Of a DNA stretch of 33,145 nt, positions 24,204 to 32,801 are shown piece after piece. Positions within the stretch are counted from its first letter, which is position 1; each line of letters starts with the position of its first letter. The notes below the pieces were generated by a model, which saw only the letters and a list, made by a program, of their open reading frames with translations, searched no databases and was not told the origin of the DNA. The stretch is taken from assembly GCF_019655335.1 (NCBI RefSeq), contig NZ_BPFD01000052.1, forward strand, positions 1 through 33,145, written 5' to 3'. This stretch comes from Shewanella hafniensis (GTDB taxonomy: Bacteria; Pseudomonadota; Gammaproteobacteria; Enterobacterales; Shewanellaceae). A program made the position numbers and the translations under genes.

Positions 24204-26768
24204 TCACACTTTCTCAACACGAACACGGATATGACCATAGAATGCCGATGCACCACTTAAGCGATCGTATCTGTCTGCAATCAAATCATTATTTGCCCCA
24301 CCTTTGGGTGTTACACCAAACTTGGTACTGGCGTAACGACCATAGGCCCAATGCCCTTGTCCAAAACATTTAGCGATAGTGCCAGGACGGACACCTTCCC
24401 ATAGCTTCGCTTTACAAAGTAACGAACCCACAGGGCTGGTGAGGCGGATGTCATCACCGTCTTTGAGGCCAAATTTTTTGCCGTCTATCGGGTTAAATTT
24501 AGCCACATCTTCATTCACTTCATCACCAGGGTTAACATCGTTAAACTCATAGGTCCACGGGGTGTTTGCTGAACGACCTTCTTTAGCTAGACGCGATTTT
24601 TGGTCTACCAATAACAAAGGGAATTCTGCTTCATCACCAAAGCGATAGGGCTCTTCATAATGGGGAATAAAGGCTAAATGGCCACGAGCTTGGTAGTCAC
24701 ATGCTTTCATCACCTCATCTATACTGACTTTGTGTTTATCAGCATGGCTTTGCAGCGCCTTTTCCAAGGTTTTGCTATAAAACTCAAACTTAGTGGTTTC
24801 CGTTTTGAACTTACCCCAGCGAGACTCAAGCTTATAGGGAGAGCTATTCCATACGCCTTTTTGCACAAACTCATCCCATGAATTGAGTTTGTCGCCGTAT
24901 TTAGACGCATCTTCTTTCCACAGTGGTGCGGTAAGATATCTAACCATTAATTTGGCGAATTCAACTTCATTCGCAGCAGGTTTACCTGTTTCCGGGTCAA
25001 GAATTTGCTCATTGATATAACGCCATGGTGCATCGAATCCTTTATCAGCCAGTTTTTTAGCCAGCATATAAGGGATTTCTGATTCATCAATACGGCTATC
25101 CCACAAACGCTTGATTGACGGTTGTTGAATAGATACCTGATGAACACCATTACCGATAGCATCCAACACGCCCCATTTTTCAAACATATGGTGGCTAGAA
25201 GGCAATAACACATCAGCAAACCAACTGAATTCAGACACGTTAGTGGTCACATGGGCCATAAAGTCCACTTTGCTTAAAGCTTCATCCCAACGTTTTCCTT
25301 CGGGATTGGAGAAGTTGAAGTTATTAAAATAAGCTAACATCACCTTTATTTCATAAGGATCAGCAGCAAGTATGCCATTAGGAACATTAGCCGTGATCAC
25401 TCCGCCACCGGATTTGCCTTTTGCTAGAGCAGGAAATTCTAATCGCCCTCGCTGATCAATTTTCTCTTTTTTGACACCTTTAGCCGCAATCTCATCCATA
25501 TAGGCTTTTGCCTCTGGATACTCTTTTAGGAGTGGCGTTTTGTTACCTGGGAATAAACCCCCTTTACTATCGATACCACCAAACAAACCATTTAACGCGT
25601 GGCAAGAAATCGAGGTATAGGTGCCTCGTGCTTGCATCACTGCACCACGGGAAGTCCATACTTGTACCGCAGGCGCTGCGGCTCCCATATCTTTAGCAAT
25701 GGCAACAATGGTTTTAGGGTCTATACCGGTAATTTTGCTTGCCCACTCTGGCGTATAGTCTTTAAGGGCTTGGTTCCACCATTCCACTAAACCGTAGGTA
25801 TGGGTTTCTTTAAAGCTCTCTACACCGACGGTTTTACCCGCTTTAAACAGGTTTTTACCCTCAATAAAATCACCAACAAAAGGCTTATGCCATACACCTT
25901 CAACCAAGGCGACATGGGCAATGGCTAGGGCCAGCACACTGTCTTGACCAGGTTCAATCGGGATCCATTTATGGGCTTTCGCCGCAGATGCAGACAGCCT
26001 TGGGTCAACGACCACTACTTTAGCGTGATCGAGTGCATCACCCCATGTCTGCGAATAAAACGACACTTGACGATTACTCGCGATAGGGTCAGCACCAAAT
26101 GACAGGATAAATTTGGCATTCTTAACGTCGTATTGGTTATATCCCCAGTTACCATCTAGATAATAAGGCCCCATTTTATGGGCTTCAGCGCACACTGAGC
26201 TATGGGAAATATTATTGGGTGAACCAATAAGGTTGGTCATCTTTTTATAGAGTAAATCATTGATATGTGAGTATCGGCCACGAAGGAGCGCATATTTATG
26301 TGGCTCATTAGCAACACGTAAAGCCATGATTTTATCCGCTAACATATCCAGTGCTTTATCCCAAGTAATGGGGACAAATTTAGGATCTTGATCGCGGCCC
26401 TTTTTAGGATTAGTTCGCATCATTGGCGTACGCAATCTATCGGGATCGTAAACTTGCTGAAGACTTAAGTGCTGACGAGGACAACTGGACATACCATGCA
26501 CGCCAGAGTTTGGATTACCCCGCACTTTTAATGCGCGGCCATCCATTACATAAATCTGTTTAGCACACCATGAAGTACAGCCTTGGCAGGTTGTAGCTAA
26601 CCACTCTCCAGTGCCCGTTCTACGCAGAGGTGCTGGTAATTCGGCGGCTATACCCTCTAGGATAGGCGTAAAGGATAAGGTTCCGCCAATGCCAGTAAGT
26701 ACAGTACCTGCCGCTGTTGACTTGAGCAGCTGGCGCCTTCCCAAGTTGAATTGTTTATCTTTGTTCAT
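24204..26768 (-). CDS. arrA: Respiratory arsenate reductase catalytic subunit ArrA
   Basis: Periplasmic molybdoenzyme of 854 residues, which uses arsenate as terminal electron acceptor and releases arsenite. A Tat signal (GRRQLLKS) is followed by a [4Fe-4S] site with Cys61, 64, 68 and 96. The Mo-ligand cysteine is Cys193 in HSSVCAEAHK. Arg165-Tyr166 (RGRYSHIND) and Lys198 sit at the numbers reported for ANA-3 ArrA active-site residues. The ATG at 26766-26768 has AGGAG 10 bases upstream; a GTG three codons earlier is too close to that site. It forms an operon with arrB and is divergent from arsDABC. Confidence 0.97.
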   Translation of the reverse strand: MNKDKQFNLGRRQLLKSTAAGTVLTGIGGTLSFTPILEGIAAELPAPLRRTGTGEWLATTCQGCTSWCAKQIYVMDGRALKVRGNPNSGVHGMSSCPRQHLSLQQVYDPDRLRTPMMRTNPKKGRDQDPKFVPITWDKALDMLADKIMALRVANEPHKYALLRGRYSHINDLLYKKMTNLIGSPNNISHSSVCAEAHKMGPYYLDGNWGYNQYDVKNAKFILSFGADPIASNRQVSFYSQTWGDALDHAKVVVVDPRLSASAAKAHKWIPIEPGQDSVLALAIAHVALVEGVWHKPFVGDFIEGKNLFKAGKTVGVESFKETHTYGLVEWWNQALKDYTPEWASKITGIDPKTIVAIAKDMGAAAPAVQVWTSRGAVMQARGTYTSISCHALNGLFGGIDSKGGLFPGNKTPLLKEYPEAKAYMDEIAAKGVKKEKIDQRGRLEFPALAKGKSGGGVITANVPNGILAADPYEIKVMLAYFNNFNFSNPEGKRWDEALSKVDFMAHVTTNVSEFSWFADVLLPSSHHMFEKWGVLDAIGNGVHQVSIQQPSIKRLWDSRIDESEIPYMLAKKLADKGFDAPWRYINEQILDPETGKPAANEVEFAKLMVRYLTAPLWKEDASKYGDKLNSWDEFVQKGVWNSSPYKLESRWGKFKTETTKFEFYSKTLEKALQSHADKHKVSIDEVMKACDYQARGHLAFIPHYEEPYRFGDEAEFPLLLVDQKSRLAKEGRSANTPWTYEFNDVNPGDEVNEDVAKFNPIDGKKFGLKDGDDIRLTSPVGSLLCKAKLWEGVRPGTIAKCFGQGHWAYGRYASTKFGVTPKGGANNDLIADRYDRLSGASAFYGHIRVRVEKV

Positions 26769-26825
26769 TTTCCACACTCCTATAAGGGTATGGGATTGAA
26801 TATATATCTTTTGGAGTATATAACT

Positions 26826-26839
26826 GCGATTTAGATCAA
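26826..26839. promoter_or_regulatory. FNR/EtrA-like site upstream of arrA
   Basis: GCGAT-TTAG-ATCAA: three of five plus five of five bases fit the FNR consensus TTGAT-N4-ATCAA. It is about 60 bases before the arrA start, fitting anaerobic control. Confidence 0.4.
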
Positions 26840-26902
26840 TTTATATACATACAATCTTTACTTAAATTTACAATTTTGAAACACAATTTAAAAAAACACA
26901 AA

Positions 26903-26922
26903 AACGTGACTTTAATCACACA
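26903..26922. promoter_or_regulatory. CRP site upstream of arrA
   Basis: CGTGA-CTTTAA-TCACA differs from the CRP consensus TGTGA-N6-TCACA at one base. It is about 140 bases before arrA. cAMP-CRP is known to be needed for arsenate respiration in strain ANA-3. Confidence 0.6.
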
Positions 26923-27024
26923 CAGTAGCTTAAATCAGTATTTTTCATATATATCAGTGATTAACCCCAAGTGTTAACTTGTGAATCTTCTCAGGATGTT
27001 TGACTCTCTTTTTTTGTAGCGTAT

Positions 27025-27050
27025 AGTACATATGAAATTTCATATGTACT
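27025..27050. promoter_or_regulatory. ArsR operator in the arr/ars divergent region
   Basis: A perfect 26-bp palindrome with core ATATGAAATTTCATAT (27030-27045), 83 bases before arsD. The rest of the 365-base gap between arrA and arsD holds the CRP- and FNR-like sites on the arrA side. ArsR binding here could control arsDABC and, less directly, arrAB. Confidence 0.8.
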
Positions 27051-27133
27051 AAAACCTAAAGTGGTTTTAAGGCATCTATTCTTACTCCACCGCCTCCACT
27101 TTCAAACCTGAATCCATTTCATGAGGAAAAGTT

Positions 27134-27496
27134 ATGACTCATTTTTCAATCTTCGATCCCGCTTTATGTTGCAGCTCTGGTGTATGTGGCACTGACGTTG
27201 ACCAAGCACTCGTTACCTTTGCCGCCGATTGCCAATGGCTGAAACAGCAAGGCATTAGCGTAGATCGCTTTAACTTATCCCAACAGCCTATGGCCTTTGT
27301 CGAAAATGCTCTCGTAAAACGCTTTTTAGAAACCTCAGGCGCAGAGTCTCTACCGCTTATCCTCCTCAATGGTGAAATGGCATTGGCAGGCCGTTATCCG
27401 AATCGGCAGGAACTGGCCCGTTGGGCGAAGATCGATATCGCAGAACCTGCGAAAAATACCGCTCCTTGTTGCAGTGGCAAAACTTCTTGCTGTTAG
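27134..27496 (+). CDS. arsD: ArsD arsenic metallochaperone
   Basis: 120-residue cytoplasmic protein that takes arsenite (probably from glutathione complexes) and hands it to ArsA. Cys12, Cys13 and Cys18, the essential site, and the C-terminal pairs Cys112-113 and Cys119-120 are at the numbers of the E. coli R773 protein. AGGA lies just before the ATG. It is the first gene of arsDABC and 34 bases from arsA. There is no arsR in front of it; the repressor genes are elsewhere in the island. Confidence 0.96.
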   Translation: MTHFSIFDPALCCSSGVCGTDVDQALVTFAADCQWLKQQGISVDRFNLSQQPMAFVENALVKRFLETSGAESLPLILLNGEMALAGRYPNRQELARWAKIDIAEPAKNTAPCCSGKTSCC

Positions 27497-27530
27497 TCAA
27501 CTCAGGTTTGAAAATACTAAGGATAATCTA

Positions 27531-29303
27531 ATGAAATTTATTCAGAATCCGCCCGCATTCCTCTTCTTTACCGGTAAAGGTGGTGTTGGTAAGACATCGT
27601 TATCCTGCGCGACAGCAATTACCTTAGCTGACAGTGGTAAGCGGGTGTTATTGGTTAGTACTGATCCCGCATCCAATGTGGGCCAAGTTTTCGGGCAAAC
27701 CATAGGTAATAAACTCACGCCAATAGACAGCGTTACGAGACTAACGGCACTGGAAATTGATCCTCAAGCCGCCGCAGAGCAATACCGCGCCCGTATTGTG
27801 GATCCCGTCAAAGGCCTATTGCCGCCAGATGTAGTTCGCAGTATTGAAGAACAACTCTCAGGTGCCTGTACCACTGAAATTGCCGCCTTTGATGAATTCA
27901 CCGGTTTACTAACCGATGCATCTTTACAGCAGGATTTCGATCATATTATTTTTGATACCGCGCCAACGGGACATACCATTCGCTTACTGCAACTCCCCGG
28001 CGCTTGGAGCAGTTTTATCGAGACTAACCCCGAGGGCGCTTCCTGCCTTGGCCCATTAGCGGGCCTCGAAAAACAAGCAGAGCGTTACGCGCAGGCCTTA
28101 ACGGTACTGGCCGATCCCGACAAAACTCGCTTGATCTTAGTGGCACGCCCACAGCAATCCACCCTGATAGAAGTGGAGCGCACTCACCAAGAGTTGCGCC
28201 AAGTGGGCCTTAAGAATCAATATCTGGTGATTAACGGCGTATTGCCCGAAGGCGCGGCACTCAATGATCCCCTTGCCTTTGCACTTTATCAGCGTGAACA
28301 AGCCGTGCTCGCCAATTTATCCCCCATTCTCGCGGCATTACCTCACGAAACGCTGACACTTCAATCGATGAACCTAGTCGGCGTTACGCCGTTACGCCAA
28401 CTCTTTATGCCTGCAGGAGACACAAATTTACCCGCAATGGATGAGCAAGGCCAATGTAAGCAAGACAATCTGCCCCAAGTGCCTACACTGGATAGTTTAA
28501 TCAGTGAAATTGCGCAGCAGGACCATGGCCTTATCATGCTCATGGGCAAAGGTGGTGTCGGTAAAACTACGCTGGCCGCCGCCATTGCGGTCAGATTGGC
28601 AGAGCTTGGCTTAGATGTGCATTTAACCACCTCAGATCCTGCCGCGCATTTAGAACAAACGCTGCATGGTCAATTAGCGAATTTGCAGGTGAGCCGAATC
28701 GATCCCGTCGACGTCACCACTCGCTACCGTGAACAGGTGTTAGCGACTAAGGGCAAAGCGTTAGATGCCCAAGGTAAAGCCTTGTTAGAAGAGGATTTAC
28801 GTTCACCTTGCACTGAAGAAATTGCCGTATTCCAAGCCTTTTCACGCATTATCCGCGAGGCGGGGAAACGCTTTGTCGTCATGGATACCGCGCCAACGGG
28901 GCATACCTTATTGCTGCTTGACGCTACTGGCGCCTACCACCGTGAAGTCGCCAAACGTATGGGAGAAACCACTCACTATTCGACGCCTATGATGCAATTG
29001 CAGGACAAAGCGCGCACTAAGGTGTTATTGGTCACGCTGCCCGAAACCACCCCGGTACTCGAAGCCGCTAATTTGCAGGAAGATTTACGCCGCGCAGGGA
29101 TTGAACCTTGGGCATGGCTTATCAATAATAGCCTCGCCGTTGCCAGAACGACTTCGCCATTACTAAAAGTGCGCGCTCGCCATGAACTGGCACAAATTGA
29201 AAAAGTGCAAGAGGACTTAGCCTCACGCTTGGCATTAATCCCATTGCAGCAAGAAGAACCCATTGGTATTACGCGATTAAGCCAACTGGCTAAACAGCAT
29301 TAA
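27531..29303 (+). CDS. arsA: ArsA arsenite-stimulated ATPase
   Basis: 590-residue tandem ATPase that powers ArsB. Two homologous halves each carry a P-loop (GKGGVGKTS at 15, GKGGVGKTT at 339) and a DTAPTGHT signal-transduction motif. Metalloid-site cysteines are Cys113 (GACTTEIA), Cys172 and Cys427 (SPCTEEIAVF), the equivalents of R773 Cys113, 172 and 422. The ATG at 27531 has AAGGA upstream. A longer frame overlapping arsD can be read 54 codons upstream, but it is only the shadow of arsD. Confidence 0.97.
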   Translation: MKFIQNPPAFLFFTGKGGVGKTSLSCATAITLADSGKRVLLVSTDPASNVGQVFGQTIGNKLTPIDSVTRLTALEIDPQAAAEQYRARIVDPVKGLLPPDVVRSIEEQLSGACTTEIAAFDEFTGLLTDASLQQDFDHIIFDTAPTGHTIRLLQLPGAWSSFIETNPEGASCLGPLAGLEKQAERYAQALTVLADPDKTRLILVARPQQSTLIEVERTHQELRQVGLKNQYLVINGVLPEGAALNDPLAFALYQREQAVLANLSPILAALPHETLTLQSMNLVGVTPLRQLFMPAGDTNLPAMDEQGQCKQDNLPQVPTLDSLISEIAQQDHGLIMLMGKGGVGKTTLAAAIAVRLAELGLDVHLTTSDPAAHLEQTLHGQLANLQVSRIDPVDVTTRYREQVLATKGKALDAQGKALLEEDLRSPCTEEIAVFQAFSRIIREAGKRFVVMDTAPTGHTLLLLDATGAYHREVAKRMGETTHYSTPMMQLQDKARTKVLLVTLPETTPVLEAANLQEDLRRAGIEPWAWLINNSLAVARTTSPLLKVRARHELAQIEKVQEDLASRLALIPLQQEEPIGITRLSQLAKQH

Positions 29304-29320
29304 TAGCTTATTTTATGTTT

Positions 29321-29343
29321 AGGGGTAGAGAGTCTACCCTTTT
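29321..29343 (+). terminator. Hairpin with T run between arsA and arsB
   Basis: GGGTAGA/TCTACCC with a 3-base loop followed by T4, in the 50-base gap, and directly before the arsB ribosome site. It may attenuate transcription or protect the upstream message. Confidence 0.5.
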
Positions 29344-29353
29344 AGGAGTTTAT

Positions 29354-30637
29354 ATGTGGTTAGCTGGGGCAATTTTTGTTCTCGCCATAGTGTTAGTGAT
29401 TTGGCAACCTAAGGGATTAGGCATAGGTTGGAGTGCCACTTTGGGCGCCGTCTTAGCCTTACTACTGGGTGTGGTCCACTTAGGGGATATTCCTGTGGTA
29501 TGGAATATTGTCTGGAACGCGACCGCCACCTTTATTGCCGTGATCATCATCAGTTTATTATTAGATGAGTCGGGATTTTTCGAATGGGCCGCGCTACATG
29601 TGGCCCGTTGGGGCAAAGGTCGTGGCCGTTTACTCTTTACTTACATAGTGTTACTCGGCGCTACTGTTGCCGCATTGTTCGCCAATGATGGCGCGGCGCT
29701 GATCCTCACCCCGATCGTAATTGCGATGTTACTGGCTCTGGGCTTTAGCGCCGGAGCAACCTTAGCCTTTGTGATGGCGGCGGGTTTTATTGCCGATACC
29801 GCGAGTTTGCCGTTAATTGTCTCTAACCTAGTCAATATTGTTTCAGCCGACTTCTTCAACATAGGCTTTAACGAATACGCTTCTGTGATGGTGCCCGTCG
29901 ATATTGCGGCTATCGTTGCCACCTTAGTCATGCTGCATCTGTTTTTTCGCAAAGATATCCCCGCGACCTACGACCTTAAAAAACTGCGTGAACCTAAGGC
30001 CGCCATTCGCGACCTCAACACCTTTAAAACCGGTTGGGGAGTTTTAGTCCTACTCTTAGTCGGCTTTTTTGGCTTAGAACCGCTCGGTGTGCCCGTGAGT
30101 TTAGTGGCTGCCGTGGGTGCCCTGATCCTGTTTGTTGTCGCGAAAAAAGGCCATGCCCTAGATACCACTAAGGTACTGCGCGGCGCGCCATGGCAGATAG
30201 TGGTCTTTTCACTCGGCATGTATTTGGTGGTGTATGGTCTTCGCAACGCAGGCTTAACCGATTACCTATCGAGCGTATTAAATAGCTTGGCAGAACAAGG
30301 GCTTTGGGCTGCCACTATGGGCACGGGCTTCTTGGTCGCGTTTTTATCCTCCATCATGAACAACATGCCAACGGTGTTAATTGGCGCCCTCTCGATAGAC
30401 GGTAGCAATGCCACCGGCGTGATTAAAGAAGCCATGATTTACGCTAACGTGATTGGTAGCGATTTAGGTCCTAAAATCACCCCCATCGGCAGTTTAGCAA
30501 CCCTGCTATGGCTGCATGTACTGGCGCAGAAAAATATTAATATTACCTGGGGTTATTATTTCCGCGTCGGCATAGTAATGACGCTACCTGTGCTATTTGT
30601 CACCCTAGCGGCACTGGCGCTGCGCCTCTCCGTCTAA
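29354..30637 (+). CDS. arsB: ArsB arsenite efflux pump
   Basis: Inner-membrane arsenite/antimonite exporter of 427 residues (R773 ArsB has 429), with about 12 membrane segments. Typical blocks are LLDESGFFEWAALHVARWGKG, NDGAALILTPIVIAM, FIADTASLPLIVSNLVNIVSADFF and SSIMNNMPTVLIGALS, the Asn-rich part characteristic of the ArsB family. It works alone or with ArsA as an ATP-driven pump. TAGGAG is 6 bases before the ATG; 13 more residues could be read upstream and are rejected. Confidence 0.96.
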   Translation: MWLAGAIFVLAIVLVIWQPKGLGIGWSATLGAVLALLLGVVHLGDIPVVWNIVWNATATFIAVIIISLLLDESGFFEWAALHVARWGKGRGRLLFTYIVLLGATVAALFANDGAALILTPIVIAMLLALGFSAGATLAFVMAAGFIADTASLPLIVSNLVNIVSADFFNIGFNEYASVMVPVDIAAIVATLVMLHLFFRKDIPATYDLKKLREPKAAIRDLNTFKTGWGVLVLLLVGFFGLEPLGVPVSLVAAVGALILFVVAKKGHALDTTKVLRGAPWQIVVFSLGMYLVVYGLRNAGLTDYLSSVLNSLAEQGLWAATMGTGFLVAFLSSIMNNMPTVLIGALSIDGSNATGVIKEAMIYANVIGSDLGPKITPIGSLATLLWLHVLAQKNINITWGYYFRVGIVMTLPVLFVTLAALALRLSV

Positions 30638-30644
30638 TCTTCGT

Positions 30645-30679
30645 CCATGGGCACTAGAGCATCTGTTTAGTGCCTATGG
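30645..30679 (+). repeat. Hairpin between arsB and arsC
   Basis: CCATGGGCACTA at 30645-30656 pairs with TAGTGCCTATGG at 30668-30679 except for one wobble pair. No T run follows, so it is more likely an RNA-stability hairpin than a terminator. Confidence 0.55.
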
Positions 30680-30715
30680 ATAAATTGATAAACGATTATT
30701 TATCAGAGACATGTT

Positions 30716-31159
30716 ATGACTAATATGATTGATGACAGCATTAAGATTTACCACAATCCAGCCTGTGGCACCTCGCGTAACACCTTAGGCCTTATCCGTA
30801 ACACTGGAGTTGAGCCGACCGTTATCCTCTACCTTGATACCCCGCCGAGCCGTCAAACCTTACAGCAATTGATTACCGATATGGGCATTTCGGTGCGCAG
30901 TTTACTGCGGCAAAATGTCGAGCCCTTTGAAACGTTAGGTTTAAGCGAAGATAAATTTAGCGACAGCGAATTAATCAATTTTATGCTCGAACACCCAATC
31001 CTAATTAATCGCCCTATCGTCGTTACGCCATTAGGCACGTGCCTGTGCCGTCCCTCTGAACGTGTATTGGATATTTTACCTAAACCCCAACTGGGCGCTT
31101 TTAGCAAGGAAGACGGTGAAGTGGTTATTGATGCCAATAGGCAGAGAGTAAAAAAATAG
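30716..31159 (+). CDS. arsC: Arsenate reductase ArsC, glutaredoxin-coupled type (third)
   Basis: 147-residue arsenate reductase of the R773 family. The active-site motif is HNPACGTSRNTL with Cys17, and conserved Arg residues follow (LRQNVEPF, NRPIVVTPLGTCLCRPSERV). It uses glutathione and glutaredoxin, so it differs from the two phosphatase-type ArsC proteins at 18842-20186. It is the last gene of arsDABC, 78 bases after arsB. The ribosome site is weak (AGAG). Confidence 0.95.
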   Translation: MTNMIDDSIKIYHNPACGTSRNTLGLIRNTGVEPTVILYLDTPPSRQTLQQLITDMGISVRSLLRQNVEPFETLGLSEDKFSDSELINFMLEHPILINRPIVVTPLGTCLCRPSERVLDILPKPQLGAFSKEDGEVVIDANRQRVKK

Positions 31160-31181
31160 TTAGATTTTCAAAACAAGCCCT

Positions 31182-31210
31182 GGCCTCGGGTAATCTCATA
31201 CCTCGAGGCC
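31182..31210. terminator. Hairpin after arsDABC
   Basis: GGCCTCG/CGAGGCC with further inner pairs (one bulge) between the convergent arsC and arsG ends. No strong T run follows, so termination strength is uncertain. Confidence 0.5.
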
Positions 31211-31242
31211 TGATTTACAAAGATGCAATACGGTTATAGCCT

Positions 31243-31954
31243 TTAATTTTCGACAATAAATGGACTGAAAATATTAACCCAAGCGTAATAACCACCGATG
31301 AGGATAAACACTAGGCCAGTGATTTTTCTGGCCCAATGCTCAAACGCCAATATGTGGTTATAAGCTTTCGCAACGCGATTGGCGCTAATTCCTAATAGGA
31401 TCGCAAAGACAAAAACCGGTAGACCAGTGGCTAAGCCATAAATCGCTGGCAGGGCAATATTCGATTGTGACTCTAGTGCAAGCGGTAGCAGCGAACCAAA
31501 GAAGAGAGCGGCAGAAGTCGGACAAAATGACAACGCAAATAAAATTCCCAGTAGTAAAGCGCCTACATATCCTTGTGGATTAATTTTGGCTTTTAACTTC
31601 TCGAATAAGACACCACTACCTGGTAAGCGTATTGTCAGTAACTCCAGTAAAAACATTCCCACCAATATTAAGATAGGCCCGAGTAACAGGTTCATGTATT
31701 TCTGGAGCAGCACTGATACCGTCACCGTAGAGAGTAAACTTTCCACGAGTACGATACCGAGTACCAAGTACCAAGTAACTGAGCATGCGTCCAATAGTGT
31801 AGGCAAGCCCAGTAGCAAATACTCGATATGGGGATTGTATGCCTTTACTGATATAAGAAATTGCCGCTACATTAGTCGCTAATGGGCACGGACTGATAGA
31901 AGTTAAAATGCCAAACCAAAAGGCCGACAACATCATGACGGCCCACTCATCCAT
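31243..31954 (-). pseudogene. arsG: ArsG aromatic arsenical efflux permease, frameshifted
   Basis: CcdA-like membrane permease of the ArsG family. The first 61 codons read MDEWAVMMLSAFWFGILTS, SPCPLATNVAAISYISK and YTIGRMLSYLVLG, then the frame shifts. The rest continues in another frame with IVLVESLLSTVTVSVLLQKY, FCPTSAALFFGSLLPL and the C-terminal segments. Deleting one copy of a 7-bp tandem repeat (31761-31777) restores a single frame of 234 residues. As written, the gene makes only a short N-terminal fragment. ArsG exports trivalent aminobenzyl arsenicals. Its start overlaps the arsF stop by 8 bases. Confidence 0.85.
31761..31777 (+). repeat. 7-bp tandem duplication that breaks arsG
   Basis: GTACCAA GTACCAA GTA: two full copies and three bases of a third. 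With one copy fewer the reading frame gives LSYLVLGIVLVE without interruption. Confidence 0.9.
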
Positions 31955-32480
31955 GTGTGGGTACCTTGGAGGATGGCACTTCGAGGGCTTGATTCGTCTT
32001 AGTTTGATTAACCATAGCGTTAATCTCTTCAGTCAAGTATTGGCTGAATGCCAGCTCGTTATTGGCCAGCTCCCACACACGGTCTAACCGTCGCCAATCT
32101 GTGTCCACGCCATTGTAGGTGTTAGCAATCACCACGGTACGAAATACCAACTGATAATCATCGATGTAATGCTGGTTTTCAGGCAAATCGACATTCACCA
32201 AATTTAACTGCATTTCACCATCGCGCACTTGCTTGAGAAACTGATTCATCACAGTAGATTGGGTAAATTTTTCCATGCGGACACAGGTTGTACAGCGCTG
32301 ATTACCATGAAAATAATAAATATTCAGCCCATCTTTTAATTGAGGTGACACACTGGCAGCGATATCCGCATTGTTAGTATTAGCAGCGGTTATCGTGCCA
32401 AATTGCTGATACCCCACCAACCCTAAGCCTACACAAACCACAATGAGCAGTAGGTAGCGGACATTTTTTTTAGCGTTCAT
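31947..32480 (-). CDS. arsF: ArsF-family thioredoxin-like protein
   Basis: 177-residue protein with an N-terminal membrane anchor (residues 8-25) and a thioredoxin-like domain outside. The redox motif is CTTC (Cys63, Cys66) in the family block YYFHGNQRCTTC. ArsF family proteins are linked to nitrophenyl-arsenical reduction and act with the ArsG permease. It lies between arsE (18 bases upstream) and arsG (8-base overlap), the usual arsEFG order. Confidence 0.85.
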   Translation of the reverse strand: MNAKKNVRYLLLIVVCVGLGLVGYQQFGTITAANTNNADIAASVSPQLKDGLNIYYFHGNQRCTTCVRMEKFTQSTVMNQFLKQVRDGEMQLNLVNVDLPENQHYIDDYQLVFRTVVIANTYNGVDTDWRRLDRVWELANNELAFSQYLTEEINAMVNQTKTNQALEVPSSKVPTHG

Positions 32481-32498
32481 GCCGACTCCTTAATGCCA

Positions 32499-32741
32499 TT
32501 AGGCTGTATGGGCTTTAAGCAAGGTCATGAGCTCATCTACACTGGCAAGCCGTCCCGTCAACTTTATTTGCTCGTCGACCACCAACGCCGGTGTCGACAT
32601 CACGTTGTAGGCCATAATTTGTTCAATATCAGTGACTTTAGTTAGCTGATAATCAAGATTAAGTGCCTGCGCCGCGGCATTAGTAGCCTCAGCCAATTTT
32701 TGACACTTTGTACAACCCGTACCGAGAATTTTAATATCCAT
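32499..32741 (-). CDS. arsE: ArsE small thioredoxin-like protein
   Basis: 80-residue cytoplasmic thioredoxin-fold protein with a CTKC motif (Cys10, Cys13) and the MSTPALVVDE loop. It is a paralogue of the protein at 17499-17735. Its place before arsF and arsG identifies it as ArsE. It is probably the redox partner of ArsF. Confidence 0.85.
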   Translation of the reverse strand: MDIKILGTGCTKCQKLAEATNAAAQALNLDYQLTKVTDIEQIMAYNVMSTPALVVDEQIKLTGRLASVDELMTLLKAHTA

Positions 32742-32801
32742 AATTTAGCCTTATTTGGTTACTTTGTTATTTTGCCATTTAACCAAATGATAAGTCTGAA
32801 A

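Noticed and set aside
27369..27530. 54-residue N-terminal extension of ArsA
   Set aside because: It overlaps arsD in another frame, while the ATG at 27531 has a ribosome site and gives the R773 cysteine numbering.
31243..31818. 191-codon frame as a separate membrane protein
   Set aside because: Its first 17 or so residues are out-of-frame sequence; the rest is the C-terminal part of frameshifted arsG.
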